Under the pieces are notes generated by a model. That model worked only from the letters and a program-made list of their open reading frames with translations, was not told the origin of the DNA and did not search any database. DNA of 64,000 nucleotides from Limnobacter olei (GTDB lineage Bacteria > Pseudomonadota > Gammaproteobacteria > Burkholderiales > Burkholderiaceae_B). Location: positions 310,001-374,000 of the forward strand of contig NZ_JARFJD010000002.1 of the NCBI RefSeq assembly GCF_029087225.1, read 5' to 3'. The position numbers were made by a program, and so were the translations under genes. Shown here piece by piece: positions 17,508-26,988 of the stretch (positions are counted from its first letter, which is position 1; each line of letters starts with the position of its first letter).

Positions 17508-17531
17508 GCGGGTAGGCGTTCCTCTACCCGC
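17508..17531. promoter_or_regulatory. Perfect 8-bp dyad between yqgE and phrB
   Basis: GCGGGTAG (17508-17515) and CTACCCGC (17524-17531) are exact complements separated by 8 bases, in the intergenic stretch between two divergent genes. A terminator makes little sense here; a dimeric regulator site, or a hairpin in the phrB leader, fits better. Confidence 0.35.
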
Positions 17532-17570
17532 CTTTAAGCGCACAGATCAACCCAAATTTAAGTTGTTCCC

Positions 17571-19073
17571 ATGCCTGCTTCACTTCTTGAAAACCACCCA
17601 TTGTCGACCCAACCCCAACCGGGCCAGTACACCAGAGGATTGATGTGGTTCCGGCGCGACCTGCGAACCCATGACAATGCCGCCCTTTTTTATGCCCTGA
17701 AACATTGCCAGCAAGTGCATTGCGTGTTCGTGTTTGACAAAACCATTCTGGATGCCCTGGCCAACAAAGCCGATCGCCGTGTGGAGTTTATCTGGGAAAG
17801 CTGCATGGCGCTGAAGACAAAGCTTCAAGGCTTTGGCGGCGATTTGCACTTGGTACACGACCACGCCGAAACGGCAATTCCGGAATTGGCGACGAAACTG
17901 GGCATACAGGCCGTGTTCACCAACAAAGACTATGAACCCGCTGCGATTCACCGGGACATCACAGTGGGAAAATCCCTTCAAAGCAAAGGTGTTGAATTGT
18001 TCCGCTTCAAAGACCAGGCCATTTTTGAAGAGGATGAAGTACTGACTCAAGCAGGCAAGTTTTTCAGCGTATTCACGCCGTTTAAAAACGCCTGCCTGAA
18101 AAAACTGGACGAGTTCCATCTAACGCCCTACCCCAGCGAATCCAGAATGGCCTCTCTGGCCAAAGATTCCGGACTGAAAATGCCAAGCCTGGAAGACATG
18201 GGATTCAAACGCACCAATTTGCTGGAGATGATCAAGCCCGGCGAGGAAGGCGCGCTCGACGCCTTTGAGGACTTTCTCAACCGCATGGACAAATACAAAG
18301 TGGCGCGCGACTTCCCGGCGATCAAAGGTGTGAGCTACCTGAGTGTGCACAACCGCTTCGGCACCATCTCCATTCGCAGGTTGGCCAAAGCTGCCTATGA
18401 CCGGTTTAAATTCGATGGCAGCGAAGGCGCCATGGGTTGGTTAAATGAACTGATTTGGCGAGACTTTTACTTTCAGATTATTTACCACCGCCCAGATGCA
18501 GCCGAGAAGGCCTTCAAACCTGAGTACGACCAAATTCAATGGGACGACGATGAAAAAGCAAAAAAGCTTTTCAAAGCTTGGTGCGAAGGCAAAACCGGCT
18601 ACCCCTTGGTGGACGCTGCTCAACGGCAACTGAACCAAACCGGGTTTCAACACAACCGCCTGCGAATGGTGACAGCCAGCTTCTTGACCAAAGACCTTGG
18701 TATTGACTGGCGCTGGGGTGAGAAATACTTTGCCGAACACCTGAACGATTTCGACCTGTCGGCCAACAACGGTGGCTGGCAATGGGCTGCCAGCAGTGGG
18801 TGCGACGCACAGCCCTACTTCCGTATTTTCAACCCGTACAGTCAATCTGAAAAATTCGACGCTGACGGCAAGTTCATACGCAAGTACTGCCCGGAACTGG
18901 CCAAACTTTCCAACAAATACATTCATAACCCCACCGAATGCCCACCGTTCGAGCTGCAAATGGCTGGGGTGATTCTGGGTGAAACCTACCCCAGGCCCGT
19001 GGTTGAGCACGATGAGGCGCGAAAGAAAACGCTGGAAAGGTATGCAGTGGTCAAGAAAACCAAAGAAGACTGA
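17571..19073 (+). CDS. phrB: Deoxyribodipyrimidine photo-lyase (class I)
   Basis: Light-driven repair of cyclobutane pyrimidine dimers using FAD and an antenna cofactor. 500 residues. The N-terminal Rossmann antenna domain begins GLMWFRRDLRTHDNAAL near residue 23. The FAD-binding helical domain contains FGTISIRRLA, LNELIWRDFYFQI, FQHNRLRMVTASFLTKDL and WQWAASSGCDAQPYFRIFNP, the diagnostic photolyase block. Transcribed alone, divergent from yqgE. Cryptochrome-like function is possible but the CPD photolyase reading is the natural one. Confidence 0.94.
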   Translation: MPASLLENHPLSTQPQPGQYTRGLMWFRRDLRTHDNAALFYALKHCQQVHCVFVFDKTILDALANKADRRVEFIWESCMALKTKLQGFGGDLHLVHDHAETAIPELATKLGIQAVFTNKDYEPAAIHRDITVGKSLQSKGVELFRFKDQAIFEEDEVLTQAGKFFSVFTPFKNACLKKLDEFHLTPYPSESRMASLAKDSGLKMPSLEDMGFKRTNLLEMIKPGEEGALDAFEDFLNRMDKYKVARDFPAIKGVSYLSVHNRFGTISIRRLAKAAYDRFKFDGSEGAMGWLNELIWRDFYFQIIYHRPDAAEKAFKPEYDQIQWDDDEKAKKLFKAWCEGKTGYPLVDAAQRQLNQTGFQHNRLRMVTASFLTKDLGIDWRWGEKYFAEHLNDFDLSANNGGWQWAASSGCDAQPYFRIFNPYSQSEKFDADGKFIRKYCPELAKLSNKYIHNPTECPPFELQMAGVILGETYPRPVVEHDEARKKTLERYAVVKKTKED

Positions 19074-19169
19074 TTTTGTCCGAACTTATGATGGTCAGTG
19101 CAGGTGCCTTCACCCATAATCACCGGTGAATTTGCATCACACAACCCATTACAAGAAGGAGACAAAACA

Positions 19170-19574
19170 GTGAACGCTTACACCACCGTGTTGCTTTATG
19201 CAGGCTGGATTTTGATATTGGCATTGTTCTACGCGCTACCCAGAGTGCCCCAGGCCTTGCTGGGCCAAAAACGCATTGACAGCTGGGAGCGCGGCAAAGA
19301 ATCTACGGACCCTATGTTCTTGCAACGTGCAAAATCGGCGCACCTGAACTGCCTGGAAAACTTTCCTGTATTCGCGGGCGTTGTGGCCATGGCTGGCCTG
19401 ATGGGAGAAGTTGAAGCCATCAACGGCATTGCCGCTTTTGTGCTGTACGCACGTATTGCACAAAGCGTGGTGCACATCAGCGGCACTTCGTTCATTCAGG
19501 TGTTCTTGCGGGCCACATTTTTCCTGCTCCAAGTGTTCATGACCTTGTACATGGTGTACTTGCTGGTCTGCTGA
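19170..19574 (+). CDS. MAPEG family membrane protein
   Basis: 134 residues, four hydrophobic helices, matching the MAPEG superfamily (membrane-associated eicosanoid/glutathione metabolism proteins). Visible features are the first helix TTVLLYAGWILILALF, the loop QKRIDSWERGKES, the RAKSAHLNCLENFPVFAGVV segment (the conserved E-N-P of MAPEG) and YARIAQSVVHISG. The start taken is the GTG at 19170, preceded by AAGGAG; an in-frame ATG at 19098 lacks such a site and would add 24 non-hydrophobic residues. Substrate unknown. A strong terminator follows. Confidence 0.85.
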   Translation: MNAYTTVLLYAGWILILALFYALPRVPQALLGQKRIDSWERGKESTDPMFLQRAKSAHLNCLENFPVFAGVVAMAGLMGEVEAINGIAAFVLYARIAQSVVHISGTSFIQVFLRATFFLLQVFMTLYMVYLLVC

Positions 19575-19594
19575 AACAGCTTAGCGACCTCCAG

Positions 19595-19632
19595 GAAAAC
19601 CGCCTTGGGTGCAAACCCGGGCGGTTTTTTTT
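19595..19632. terminator. Terminator between MAPEG gene and hemL
   Basis: AAAACCGCC pairs with GGGCGGTTTT around a small inner GGGT/ACCC hairpin, followed on the plus strand by a run of eight T and on the minus strand by four. It serves the two convergent genes and abuts the hemL stop codon. Confidence 0.85.
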
Positions 19633-20927
19633 CACTGAATTGCCGCAAACGCCTTGTCAATCGCCACCTTGGTGGCTTCGATCACGGCATCGTCGTGCGT
19701 TACAGACACAAACCCAGCCTCGTAGGCCGAAGGTGCCAGGTACACGCCTGCATCCAACATGGCATGGAAAAACTTGTTGAAGCGGTCGCGGTTTGATGCA
19801 CTTACTTCGGCAAAACTGCTCGGTACTTTCTCGCTGAAATAAATACCGAACATGCCACCAATGCTGTCTGCACAAAAAGTTTCGCCGTGAGCATACGCAA
19901 CCTGGTTAAAGGCTTCCACCAACTTGCGGGTTTGGGTTTCCAGCTTCTCGTAAAAACCTTCTTGCTTCAACAAACACATCGTGGTCAAGCCTGCCGCCAC
20001 TGCCACCGGGTTGCCACTCAATGTGCCAGCCTGGTACACCGGGCCAAGGGGTGCGATGCACGCCATAATGTCTTTGCGACCACCAAAAGCGCCCATGGGC
20101 ATGCCCCCGCCGATGATTTTCCCAAGGGTGGTCAAATCAGGGGTAATGCCATACACGCCCTGCACGCCCTGGGGACCCACACGGAATCCGGTCATCACTT
20201 CATCGAAAATCAACACCGCACCATGCTGGGTGCACAACTCGCGCAAGGTATTCAAAAACTCGCGGGTGGGTTTGATGAGGTTCATGTTGCCGGCAACAGG
20301 CTCTACGATTACACAGGCAATGCTGCTGCCACTGGCTTTGAACAATTCGTGCAGTTGCTCCACATTGTTGTAGTCCAGCACACGGGTGTGCTTGGCAAAG
20401 TCCTCGGGCACACCGGCCGAAGTTGGGTTGCCGAAGGTTAGCAAACCGGAACCCGCTTTCACCAGCAAGCTATCCGCATGGCCGTGGTAACAGCCTTCGA
20501 ATTTTACAATGGTGTCACGGCCGGTGAAGCCCCGGGCAAGACGAATCGCGCTCATGGTCGCTTCGGTACCGGAACTCACCAAGCGAACCTGTTCCAGTGA
20601 AGGCAACATTTCGCACAATGTTTCTGCCATCACGATTTCGCCTTCGGTAGGCGCACCAAAGCTCAATCCACCTACTGCGGCTTCCTGTACAGCCTTGATC
20701 ACTTCAGGGTGTGCGTGGCCCAACACGGCTGGGCCCCACGAACCAATGTAGTCGATGTAGCGCTTGTCATCCGCGTCCCACACATAGGGACCGTTGGCAC
20801 GCTTGAAAAAACGCGGTGTACCGCCCACAGAACGAAATGCCCGAACGGGCGAATTCACACCACCGGGAATTGTTTTTTGTGCGCGCTCAAACAGCACTTC
20901 GTTCTGGCTCACTTCTTGACTACTCAT
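19632..20927 (-). CDS. hemL: Glutamate-1-semialdehyde 2,1-aminomutase
   Basis: PLP enzyme making 5-aminolevulinate in the C5 tetrapyrrole pathway. 431 residues, full length. Markers: [17 protein letters not shown] near the N terminus, [35 protein letters not shown], the PLP segment [11 protein letters not shown] and the lysine loop [19 protein letters not shown], then [12 protein letters not shown]. It lies 14 bases after thiE on the same strand and is probably read with thiD-thiE, mixing haem and thiamine synthesis. Confidence 0.96.
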   Translation of the reverse strand: MSSQEVSQNEVLFERAQKTIPGGVNSPVRAFRSVGGTPRFFKRANGPYVWDADDKRYIDYIGSWGPAVLGHAHPEVIKAVQEAAVGGLSFGAPTEGEIVMAETLCEMLPSLEQVRLVSSGTEATMSAIRLARGFTGRDTIVKFEGCYHGHADSLLVKAGSGLLTFGNPTSAGVPEDFAKHTRVLDYNNVEQLHELFKASGSSIACVIVEPVAGNMNLIKPTREFLNTLRELCTQHGAVLIFDEVMTGFRVGPQGVQGVYGITPDLTTLGKIIGGGMPMGAFGGRKDIMACIAPLGPVYQAGTLSGNPVAVAAGLTTMCLLKQEGFYEKLETQTRKLVEAFNQVAYAHGETFCADSIGGMFGIYFSEKVPSSFAEVSASNRDRFNKFFHAMLDAGVYLAPSAYEAGFVSVTHDDAVIEATKVAIDKAFAAIQ

Positions 20928-20941
20928 TCTCAGGACTCCGC

Positions 20942-21637
20942 TTAATTAACTTGACTGCATCCATTCACTGCATCCACCCACTGCTGCGCCGCACAGCAAA
21001 CCTGCTCAGCATCGGGTTCCGTTCCAAACAAACCATTGACCACAGCCACTGCGTTTGCACCTGCTTTCATCAATTCAGGCACGCGCTCAATCGTAATTCC
21101 GCCAATCGCTACCGTGGGTACACCCAAATTGCCGGCCTGGGCAAACAATTCAAGCTCAGCGCGCACAGCATTGGGCTTGGTACTGCTGGGGTACATTGCA
21201 CCAAAGGCCACATAACTGGCGCCATCGCGCACGGCTTGTTTGGCCAATTCAAACTGATTGTAACAAGAAGCACCCACCACCCATCCGCTGCCAAGCCTGC
21301 TTCGGGCCTGCGCAATGGACTCATCGGTTCTACCCAAATGCACGCCAGCCACGGCGCCCCCCTCGAATTTTGAAAACTCCACCGAGGGCACGTCATTCAA
21401 AATCAGCGCCGCATCGTACTTCTCGCACAGGGCATCAAGCTGCCCGGCAAAATCAATCAACTCGGCTTGATCCCAATTCTTTTGCCTGCACTGAAACAAG
21501 CGCACACCGCCATCCAAGGCGGCAGCCACACAATCCACAATAGCGTCAGGAGTCCATACCGCCGAACGCTCGGGTGTAATGGCGTAGACGCCCTTGATGA
21601 GTTGCTTGCTCAATTGATTATTCAATCTGGTTTTCAT
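20942..21637 (-). CDS. thiE: Thiamine-phosphate synthase
   Basis: Joins HMP pyrophosphate and thiazole phosphate to thiamine monophosphate. About 231 residues. TIM-barrel motifs: QCRQKNW near residue 50, [48 protein letters not shown] and [13 protein letters not shown]. Several in-frame ATGs occur between 21652 and 21637; all overlap the thiD 3' end, and I take the last (MKTRLNNQ) with low certainty. Translationally coupled to thiD. Confidence 0.92.
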   Translation of the reverse strand: MKTRLNNQLSKQLIKGVYAITPERSAVWTPDAIVDCVAAALDGGVRLFQCRQKNWDQAELIDFAGQLDALCEKYDAALILNDVPSVEFSKFEGGAVAGVHLGRTDESIAQARSRLGSGWVVGASCYNQFELAKQAVRDGASYVAFGAMYPSSTKPNAVRAELELFAQAGNLGVPTVAIGGITIERVPELMKAGANAVAVVNGLFGTEPDAEQVCCAAQQWVDAVNGCSQVN

Positions 21638-22448
21638 CACCATCATCGCCATCGTCTTCCAAATATTGCATCAGGTGCATTCGGTCCGGAATCAACTGGC
21701 CCTTGCCGATGGCAAAACCACAACTCAGGGCTTGCCAGGTGTACTCAAGGGCCAGTTCAACGGCCTCCTGCACGCTTAAACCCTGCCCAAGCCCCACAGC
21801 ACAGGCACTGGCCAGGGTGCAACCCGAACCATGAAATTGCCCCGGCAGGCGCTCACAAGGGAATTCAACAACTTTTTTGCCAGTCACATACAAACGGTTC
21901 ACAACATCGCCCGAATCAAGGTGTTCGCCTTTCAACAACACAGCCTTGCAACCCATTTGCAACAAGCGTTCACCCGCCTCATCCACACTTTGTGCGCCGG
22001 TAAATGCCTGTGCCTCAGGCCAGTTGGGGGTGAGCAAATCAACCACCGGGAATAGCTGGTTTCTGTAACAGTCGAACAGCGCCTGCCCGCCAAAAGCATC
22101 GCCCCGGCCAGAAGCCCGCACAGGGTCTACCACCAGCGGCACCGAGGGCCAGAGACTTTTCACTCTCAACACTGCCGCCACAGCGCCTTCGCTACCCAAT
22201 ACCCCGGTTTTGATTGCACTTGGCGCAATACCGTCATCCAGCAAAGCATTTAATTGATTATCAATCCAGTCACGAGTACACGCCTCGAAGCGCGCCACAC
22301 CCACCGTGTTCTGGGCTGTCAGCCCGGTAAGAATGGTCAAAGGATGTGCGCCCAGCGCGGAAACAGTTAGTGCGTCGGCTTGCAAACCCGCGCCAGCAGT
22401 AGGATCTGATGCTGAGAAGGTCAGCACCAAGGGTACAGTCAGTGTCAT
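21618..22448 (-). CDS. thiD: Hydroxymethylpyrimidine/phosphomethylpyrimidine kinase
   Basis: Phosphorylates HMP and HMP phosphate for thiamine synthesis. 276 residues. Ribokinase-fold motifs: LTFSASDPTAGAGLQADALT at the N terminus, LTGLTAQNTVGV, IKTGVLGSEG, DPVRASGRGD, LLTPNWPEAQAFTG and the C-terminal anion hole FHGSGCTLASA. The acidic C-terminal tail ([10 protein letters not shown]) lies where the thiE start overlaps. It is divergent from the rubredoxin gene across 92 bases, which must hold the promoters of both; no TPP riboswitch is visible there. Confidence 0.94.
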   Translation of the reverse strand: MTLTVPLVLTFSASDPTAGAGLQADALTVSALGAHPLTILTGLTAQNTVGVARFEACTRDWIDNQLNALLDDGIAPSAIKTGVLGSEGAVAAVLRVKSLWPSVPLVVDPVRASGRGDAFGGQALFDCYRNQLFPVVDLLTPNWPEAQAFTGAQSVDEAGERLLQMGCKAVLLKGEHLDSGDVVNRLYVTGKKVVEFPCERLPGQFHGSGCTLASACAVGLGQGLSVQEAVELALEYTWQALSCGFAIGKGQLIPDRMHLMQYLEDDGDDGDENQIE

Positions 22449-22540
22449 TCAAAACCCAAAAAAGACCAACAGCCTTGGTAGCGGGCTGCCAACCTAGTAT
22501 TATCCACCCGTTGCAATTTTTTTTCTGGATGTAGCTCAGA

Positions 22541-22705
22541 ATGAATACTTGGATTTGTTTGATTTGTGGTTGGGTATACGATGAAGCAGCGGGTGTGCCC
22601 GACGAGGGCATTGCCCCCGGCACAAAATGGGAGGATGTTCCGCCCAATTGGGTTTGCCCGGAGTGCGGCGCCCGCAAAGAAGATTTTGAGATGACTCAAA
22701 TCTAA
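22541..22705 (+). CDS. Rubredoxin
   Basis: Small iron electron carrier of 54 residues. The single iron is bound by C6 and C9 (CLIC) and C39 and C42 (CPEC), with the expected WVYDEAAG and GTKWEDVPPNWVCPECGA. Redox partners are not in the window. It is followed after 23 bases by a PilJ-like membrane protein. In several betaproteobacteria the rubredoxin gene after divergent thiD precedes pilGHIJ, so this position may be ancestral rather than functional. Confidence 0.95.
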   Translation: MNTWICLICGWVYDEAAGVPDEGIAPGTKWEDVPPNWVCPECGARKEDFEMTQI

Positions 22706-22728
22706 AAAAAACCAAAACCCATGGATCA

Positions 22729-24096
22729 ATGACCGAACCACAAGCCGACCCCGCCAAAGCGTTTGAAGACCACGCCCCAACGCCGGTCAGGCCCAAGTTT
22801 GTTCGGCAATTGGGGCAGTTTTCAGTTGGTCTGTTGATCGCAGCGCTGGTTTTATTTGCGGCGGGTCTGTTCGCCAAAAACCAATCCGACAACATTCGCA
22901 ATGCGCAGCTAGCCCAAATTAATTTGGTGGAAGGCCGCATACAGCAAGAATTGCTGGCCTTAAATGGCCCCGGCAGCGAGACCATTCAACCCCAAGGGTT
23001 GAAGGCTCTGCTGGGTTTGGGGCAACAAGTCAGTCAACAAAACAAAGGGGTACAGTGGTTTGGTGCCTTGCACAGCCAAACCTTGCAAGTGTTGTTGACT
23101 CAAAGCATTGAAGCACTCTCGCGCCCAGTGGCGGGTGTCAACTCGGATCTGGACACCCAGCGCCAGCTTGAAACCCAGCTTCGACTTGATACACTGCCCA
23201 AGCTTGCCCAACTCAAAACACACATTGCCCAAGCCACCAACGGTTATCTGGTGTTGCTGTTTGGCCTGGCCACCTTGCTGGCTACAATCGGCCTTGCCTT
23301 GGGCATTCAATGGACTACCCACCGAAAAACGCTTGCCCTGGGTCGGCGTGTGCAGATGTTAAGTCGCGCCCTGCACAGTCAACAGGAAAACGACCAGAAA
23401 CGGGAAGGCGCCCATGCAGCCCTAGAAGGTGTGCTGAAAGCACTGAACAGCAACCAGCAACTAGAGCACCGTGGCACGCTAATGCAAATTGGCCAGCAAC
23501 TTGAAGAGCTGAACAACAGTGGACGGGCTGTGTTGCAGTTTGCGAAATCATTTCACCAGTTGTCCACCCAAGGCACCCAAGTTGTTAAGTCAACCTTGAA
23601 CAGCGAACATCGCAATGCCAAAGCCGAAAGCCACATGGAGATCATGCAAACCCAGCTTGAGGGTTTGCGATCTGACATTCGAAGTGCTGCACAAGGCTTG
23701 CGAAAGGCTGGAGAAGTGAGCCGACAGCTACTGGGCAGGTTGGATGCCTCGCAAATGGAACTCACCCTGACTGAACCCGAGAACAGTCGGCAATTGCAGC
23801 AACTGGTCGAACAAAGCCAACAGGCTTTGAAGGAATCTATTGAAGGATTGGTGTTGGCCAGCCAGAAAATCAATGCGGGTCAGTATGAATCGAACAAACT
23901 GGCCGAATACATGGCGGTGAATCAAACAGCTTGGTCCAACCTGCTCAGTCAGGTTGAGCAGGTGGCAGAATCTGCATCGCAAGAATCTGAAAGCGCCTTG
24001 CGCCTGGCCAAACGCCTGATGGAAAAAAGCCAGCATACTGCGCTGGCTTCACCGAACATTCAAGCCGCCAAAGCACCACCGCAACTGCTGCCCTGA
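22729..24096 (+). CDS. PilJ-like two-helix membrane protein with coiled coil
   Basis: 455 residues, not firmly assigned. An N-terminal cytoplasmic tail (1-33), a first membrane helix (about 34-55, QFSVGLLIAALVLFAAGLF), a Gln-rich helical periplasmic domain (about 56-165), a second helix (about 170-192) and a long Gln/Glu/Leu-rich cytoplasmic coiled coil. The layout is that of PilJ, the type IV pilus chemoreceptor, but the typical receptor signalling tip is not seen. The pilGHI genes usually next to it are absent. It could be a degenerate receptor or a new scaffold. Its 3' end overlaps the convergent arsS gene by 37 bases. Confidence 0.6.
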   Translation: MTEPQADPAKAFEDHAPTPVRPKFVRQLGQFSVGLLIAALVLFAAGLFAKNQSDNIRNAQLAQINLVEGRIQQELLALNGPGSETIQPQGLKALLGLGQQVSQQNKGVQWFGALHSQTLQVLLTQSIEALSRPVAGVNSDLDTQRQLETQLRLDTLPKLAQLKTHIAQATNGYLVLLFGLATLLATIGLALGIQWTTHRKTLALGRRVQMLSRALHSQQENDQKREGAHAALEGVLKALNSNQQLEHRGTLMQIGQQLEELNNSGRAVLQFAKSFHQLSTQGTQVVKSTLNSEHRNAKAESHMEIMQTQLEGLRSDIRSAAQGLRKAGEVSRQLLGRLDASQMELTLTEPENSRQLQQLVEQSQQALKESIEGLVLASQKINAGQYESNKLAEYMAVNQTAWSNLLSQVEQVAESASQESESALRLAKRLMEKSQHTALASPNIQAAKAPPQLLP

Positions 24097-25016
24097 CCCG
24101 CCGTACAGCCGTAGCAATGGTCGCCCACTACCACATCAATTGAATCCAGCGCGGTTTGCGTTAAATCAGCCAATGTGAGCGCCCTGCCCTGTGAATCGCG
24201 AACCGGCCAACCCAATTGCTGGTTGAAGTCGCAATCGTACAGCGTACCTTCGTAGTCAACCGACACCAGACTGCGACACATCACGGCTGCCAAATTGCTT
24301 TCCCGGTATGCCCCTTTCAGCGTATTCATGTAAGTCTCGAACGTGCCCTTGCTGATCAAAGTGCTGCCAAAACGGGCAATCGGCATGTTGGTAATCGTCA
24401 CCAAACCGGTAAAGCGAATGCCAAATTTCTCGAATAACACAGCCTTGTAATCGGCTTCCAGCGCTTCTTGCGGGGGTGGCAAAGAAGGACCCTGCGGATT
24501 GAACACCAGTGTTAAGCGCAGCTTGTCGCCATAGCCCAAGGCATTCAGCTTTTGCAGGCCTGCAATGCTGGCATCGAATACGCCTTTGCCGCGTTGCTTG
24601 TCCACATTGTCCTCAAGGTAGCAAGGCAAGGATGCGAAAATTTCCACTTCGTTATCAGCAAGAAACTCAGCCAAATCTTCATAGCCCGGTTCACTCAAAA
24701 TGGTCAGATTGCACCGGTCTATCACATGCACACCGGCCTTGCGGGCCGCCACCACCAAGCGCTTAAAGCGTGGGTTCATCTCGGGTGCGCCACCGGTCAA
24801 ATCAAGCTTTTTCACCCAGCCCTGATTCATCAGGGAAATCAACTGGTCAATTTGCTCGTCTTGCATCAGCTCGGTGCGGTTGGGGCCGGCATTCACATGG
24901 CAGTGTGTACAGCTTTGATTACAAAGATAACCCAGGTTGACCTGAATGGTTTCCAGGTTCAAGCGCTTCACGCTAGGGAAGGTGGTACTTTTCAACAAAT
25001 GAACTACTGAGTGCAT
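24060..25016 (-). CDS. arsS: ArsS-type radical SAM protein
   Basis: Radical SAM/DUF3641 protein named ArsS (arsenosugar biosynthesis) in annotation pipelines. 318 residues from the ATG at 25016, preceded by GGAG. The cluster motif is CNQSCTHC (CX3CX2C), followed by LDLTGGAPEMNP, the SAM-binding GG motif. The C-terminal domain has cysteines in MCRSLVSVDYEGTLYDCDFNQQLG and DHCYGCTAGQGSSCGG, likely for an auxiliary cluster. No arsM or other arsenic gene is near, so the arsenic link is by family only. Its last 37 bases overlap the 3' end of the convergent membrane protein gene. Confidence 0.85.
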   Translation of the reverse strand: MHSVVHLLKSTTFPSVKRLNLETIQVNLGYLCNQSCTHCHVNAGPNRTELMQDEQIDQLISLMNQGWVKKLDLTGGAPEMNPRFKRLVVAARKAGVHVIDRCNLTILSEPGYEDLAEFLADNEVEIFASLPCYLEDNVDKQRGKGVFDASIAGLQKLNALGYGDKLRLTLVFNPQGPSLPPPQEALEADYKAVLFEKFGIRFTGLVTITNMPIARFGSTLISKGTFETYMNTLKGAYRESNLAAVMCRSLVSVDYEGTLYDCDFNQQLGWPVRDSQGRALTLADLTQTALDSIDVVVGDHCYGCTAGQGSSCGGALAA

Positions 25017-25157
25017 GTAGGCTCCGGTTTCTGTGCGCCGCGCGGTTATTTCGTTTTCAGATAATGAGAGAATCAATGCTCGGAAGCAAGATTGATGCAG
25101 TTTATTTATCGCGTTAATCGATAGTAACAAACTTACACAAGCTCATTCGCTCAAGCC

Positions 25158-25361
25158 ATGATTCAAGTTACAGTCAACGGTGAAAATCGTGAAATGCCCG
25201 AGAACAGCACTGTGGCGCACCTTGTGGAAAGCCTCAAACTGACCGGCAAGCGCATCGCTGTCGAACTGAACGGCGAAATTGTGCCCAAAAGCCAGCACGC
25301 CACCACACCACTGAACGCCGGGGCCAGCCTTGAAATTGTGGTTGCTGTAGGCGGCGGTTAA
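25158..25361 (+). CDS. thiS: Thiamine sulfur carrier protein ThiS
   Basis: Ubiquitin-fold sulfur donor for the thiazole ring. 67 residues, ending in the required Gly-Gly (VAVGGG) that is adenylated by ThiF and converted to a thiocarboxylate. It begins [18 protein letters not shown]. It is 20 bases upstream of thiG, the enzyme it feeds. No thiF or thiO is in the window. The 141-base space to the divergent arsS shows no TPP riboswitch. Confidence 0.93.
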   Translation: MIQVTVNGENREMPENSTVAHLVESLKLTGKRIAVELNGEIVPKSQHATTPLNAGASLEIVVAVGGG

Positions 25362-25381
25362 ACAATCAGGAGCAGTACCCC

Positions 25382-26197
25382 ATGAATACCCCAATCGAGA
25401 AGAACAACGACACCTGGAAAGTTGGCAGTCGCGAATTCACCAGCCGTTTGCTGGTGGGCACCGGCAAATACGCCAGCCTGGATGAAACCCGTGAAGCGAT
25501 TACTGAAAGCGGCGCAGAAATTGTGACGGTAGCCATTCGTCGCACCAACATTGGCCAGAACGCCGGAGAAGCCAGCCTGCTCGATTACATCCCTCCCAGC
25601 AAGTTCACTTACCTACCCAACTCAGCTGGGTGCTACACCGCCAAAGATGCGGTGCGCACCTTGCGGCTTGGCCGCGAACTGCTGGACGGTCACAACCTAT
25701 GCAAACTTGAGGTGCTAGGCGACCCCACCAACTTGTATCCCGACATGGAAGAAACCCTGGTGGCAGCCAAAGAACTGGTGGCCGATGGTTTCGACGTGAT
25801 GGTGTATTGCTCTGACGACCCAATTTATGCCCGCAAACTTGAGGATGCTGGCTGTTTAGCCATCATGCCTTTGGCCTCACTCATTGGTTCTGGCATGGGT
25901 ATTTTGAACCCCTGGAACATCAATCTGATTCTGGAAAACGCACAGGTACCCGTGATTGTGGATGCCGGTGTGGGCACAGCCTCCGATGCAGCCATCGCCA
26001 TGGAACTGGGCTGTGCTGGCGTATTGATGAACACCGCAATCGCCAAGGCACAAAACCCTGTGCAAATGGCACGTGCCATGCGTTTGGCCACACAGGCCGG
26101 TCGCGAGGCCTTTCTTGCAGGTAGAATGCCGAAAAAGTTTTACACGGCCAGCCCCTCTTCCCCTGTGGAAGGCGTTATTTCCTCCAGATCAAAATGA
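25382..26197 (+). CDS. thiG: Thiazole synthase
   Basis: Forms the thiazole phosphate of thiamine from deoxyxylulose 5-phosphate, dehydroglycine and ThiS thiocarboxylate. 271 residues. Key segments: [77 protein letters not shown] and [25 protein letters not shown]. The start is preceded by AGGAGCAG. Its stop overlaps the trmB start (ATGA at 26194). Confidence 0.96.
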   Translation: MNTPIEKNNDTWKVGSREFTSRLLVGTGKYASLDETREAITESGAEIVTVAIRRTNIGQNAGEASLLDYIPPSKFTYLPNSAGCYTAKDAVRTLRLGRELLDGHNLCKLEVLGDPTNLYPDMEETLVAAKELVADGFDVMVYCSDDPIYARKLEDAGCLAIMPLASLIGSGMGILNPWNINLILENAQVPVIVDAGVGTASDAAIAMELGCAGVLMNTAIAKAQNPVQMARAMRLATQAGREAFLAGRMPKKFYTASPSSPVEGVISSRSK

Positions 26198-26898
26198 CAG
26201 ACCAAACCCCCGACAATCCGTTTCGCGATCAGCATATCAAAAGTTTTGTGAAGCGTCGGGGGCATATTTCACGCGCCCAGGAACGAGCAGTTGAAGAAGG
26301 CATGCCCAAATGGGGTATCGCCTACAGTGCGCAAACCCACATTGATTTCGACAAGCAATGGGGCACACAAGGCCAAGCCAATTGGCTTGAAATCGGCTTT
26401 GGCATGGGCGAAACCACGGCAAAAATTGCCAAGGCACACCCCCATGTGAACTACCTGGGTGTTGAAATTTATACAGCAGGTGTGGGTTCGCTGATCAATA
26501 AGATTGAAGAAGAGGGCATAGAAAACATTCGAATCATTTCCCATGATGTGGTCGATGTACTTCGCGACATGATTCCCGATGCCAGCCTTGACAAAGTGTT
26601 GCTGTATTTTCCCGACCCTTGGCGCAAGGCCCGCCACCACAAGCGCCGCTTGATTCAACCGGAATTCGTGGCCAAGCTGGCGAAAAAGATGAAGCCTGCC
26701 GGGGTGCTGCACTGTGCCACGGACTGGGAAAATTACGCCCACCACATGCATGATGTACTCAGCGTGGCGCCCGACTGGCAAAACATGATGCCAACACCCT
26801 TTGCGCCACGACCCGATGATCGGCCACTGACCAAGTTTGAGAATCGAGGATTGAAGCTTGGCCACGGCGTTTGGGACCTTCTCTACCGTGTTCGCTGA
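26194..26898 (+). CDS. trmB: tRNA (guanine-N7-)-methyltransferase
   Basis: Makes m7G46 in the variable loop of tRNAs. 234 residues. SAM-binding motif [20 protein letters not shown], then [13 protein letters not shown], the [23 protein letters not shown] block diagnostic for TrmB and the C-terminal [18 protein letters not shown]. Third gene of the thiS-thiG-trmB unit, overlapping thiG by 4 bases. Confidence 0.96.
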   Translation: MTDQTPDNPFRDQHIKSFVKRRGHISRAQERAVEEGMPKWGIAYSAQTHIDFDKQWGTQGQANWLEIGFGMGETTAKIAKAHPHVNYLGVEIYTAGVGSLINKIEEEGIENIRIISHDVVDVLRDMIPDASLDKVLLYFPDPWRKARHHKRRLIQPEFVAKLAKKMKPAGVLHCATDWENYAHHMHDVLSVAPDWQNMMPTPFAPRPDDRPLTKFENRGLKLGHGVWDLLYRVR

Positions 26899-26988
26899 CA
26901 CGGTTCAAACAGACCTCCCCTCTTGCGGTATGCCTTGCTGCGCCTGAATTTGCTTTAATCAGGCTTAACCTCGCAAATTCGATACGGC

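Noticed and set aside
25060-25110. TPP-riboswitch-like GATAATG and GGAAGC before thiS
   Set aside because: The CTGAGA/ACCC half and the P1 closing stem are missing and the spacing is wrong; the real TPP switch is upstream of thiC.
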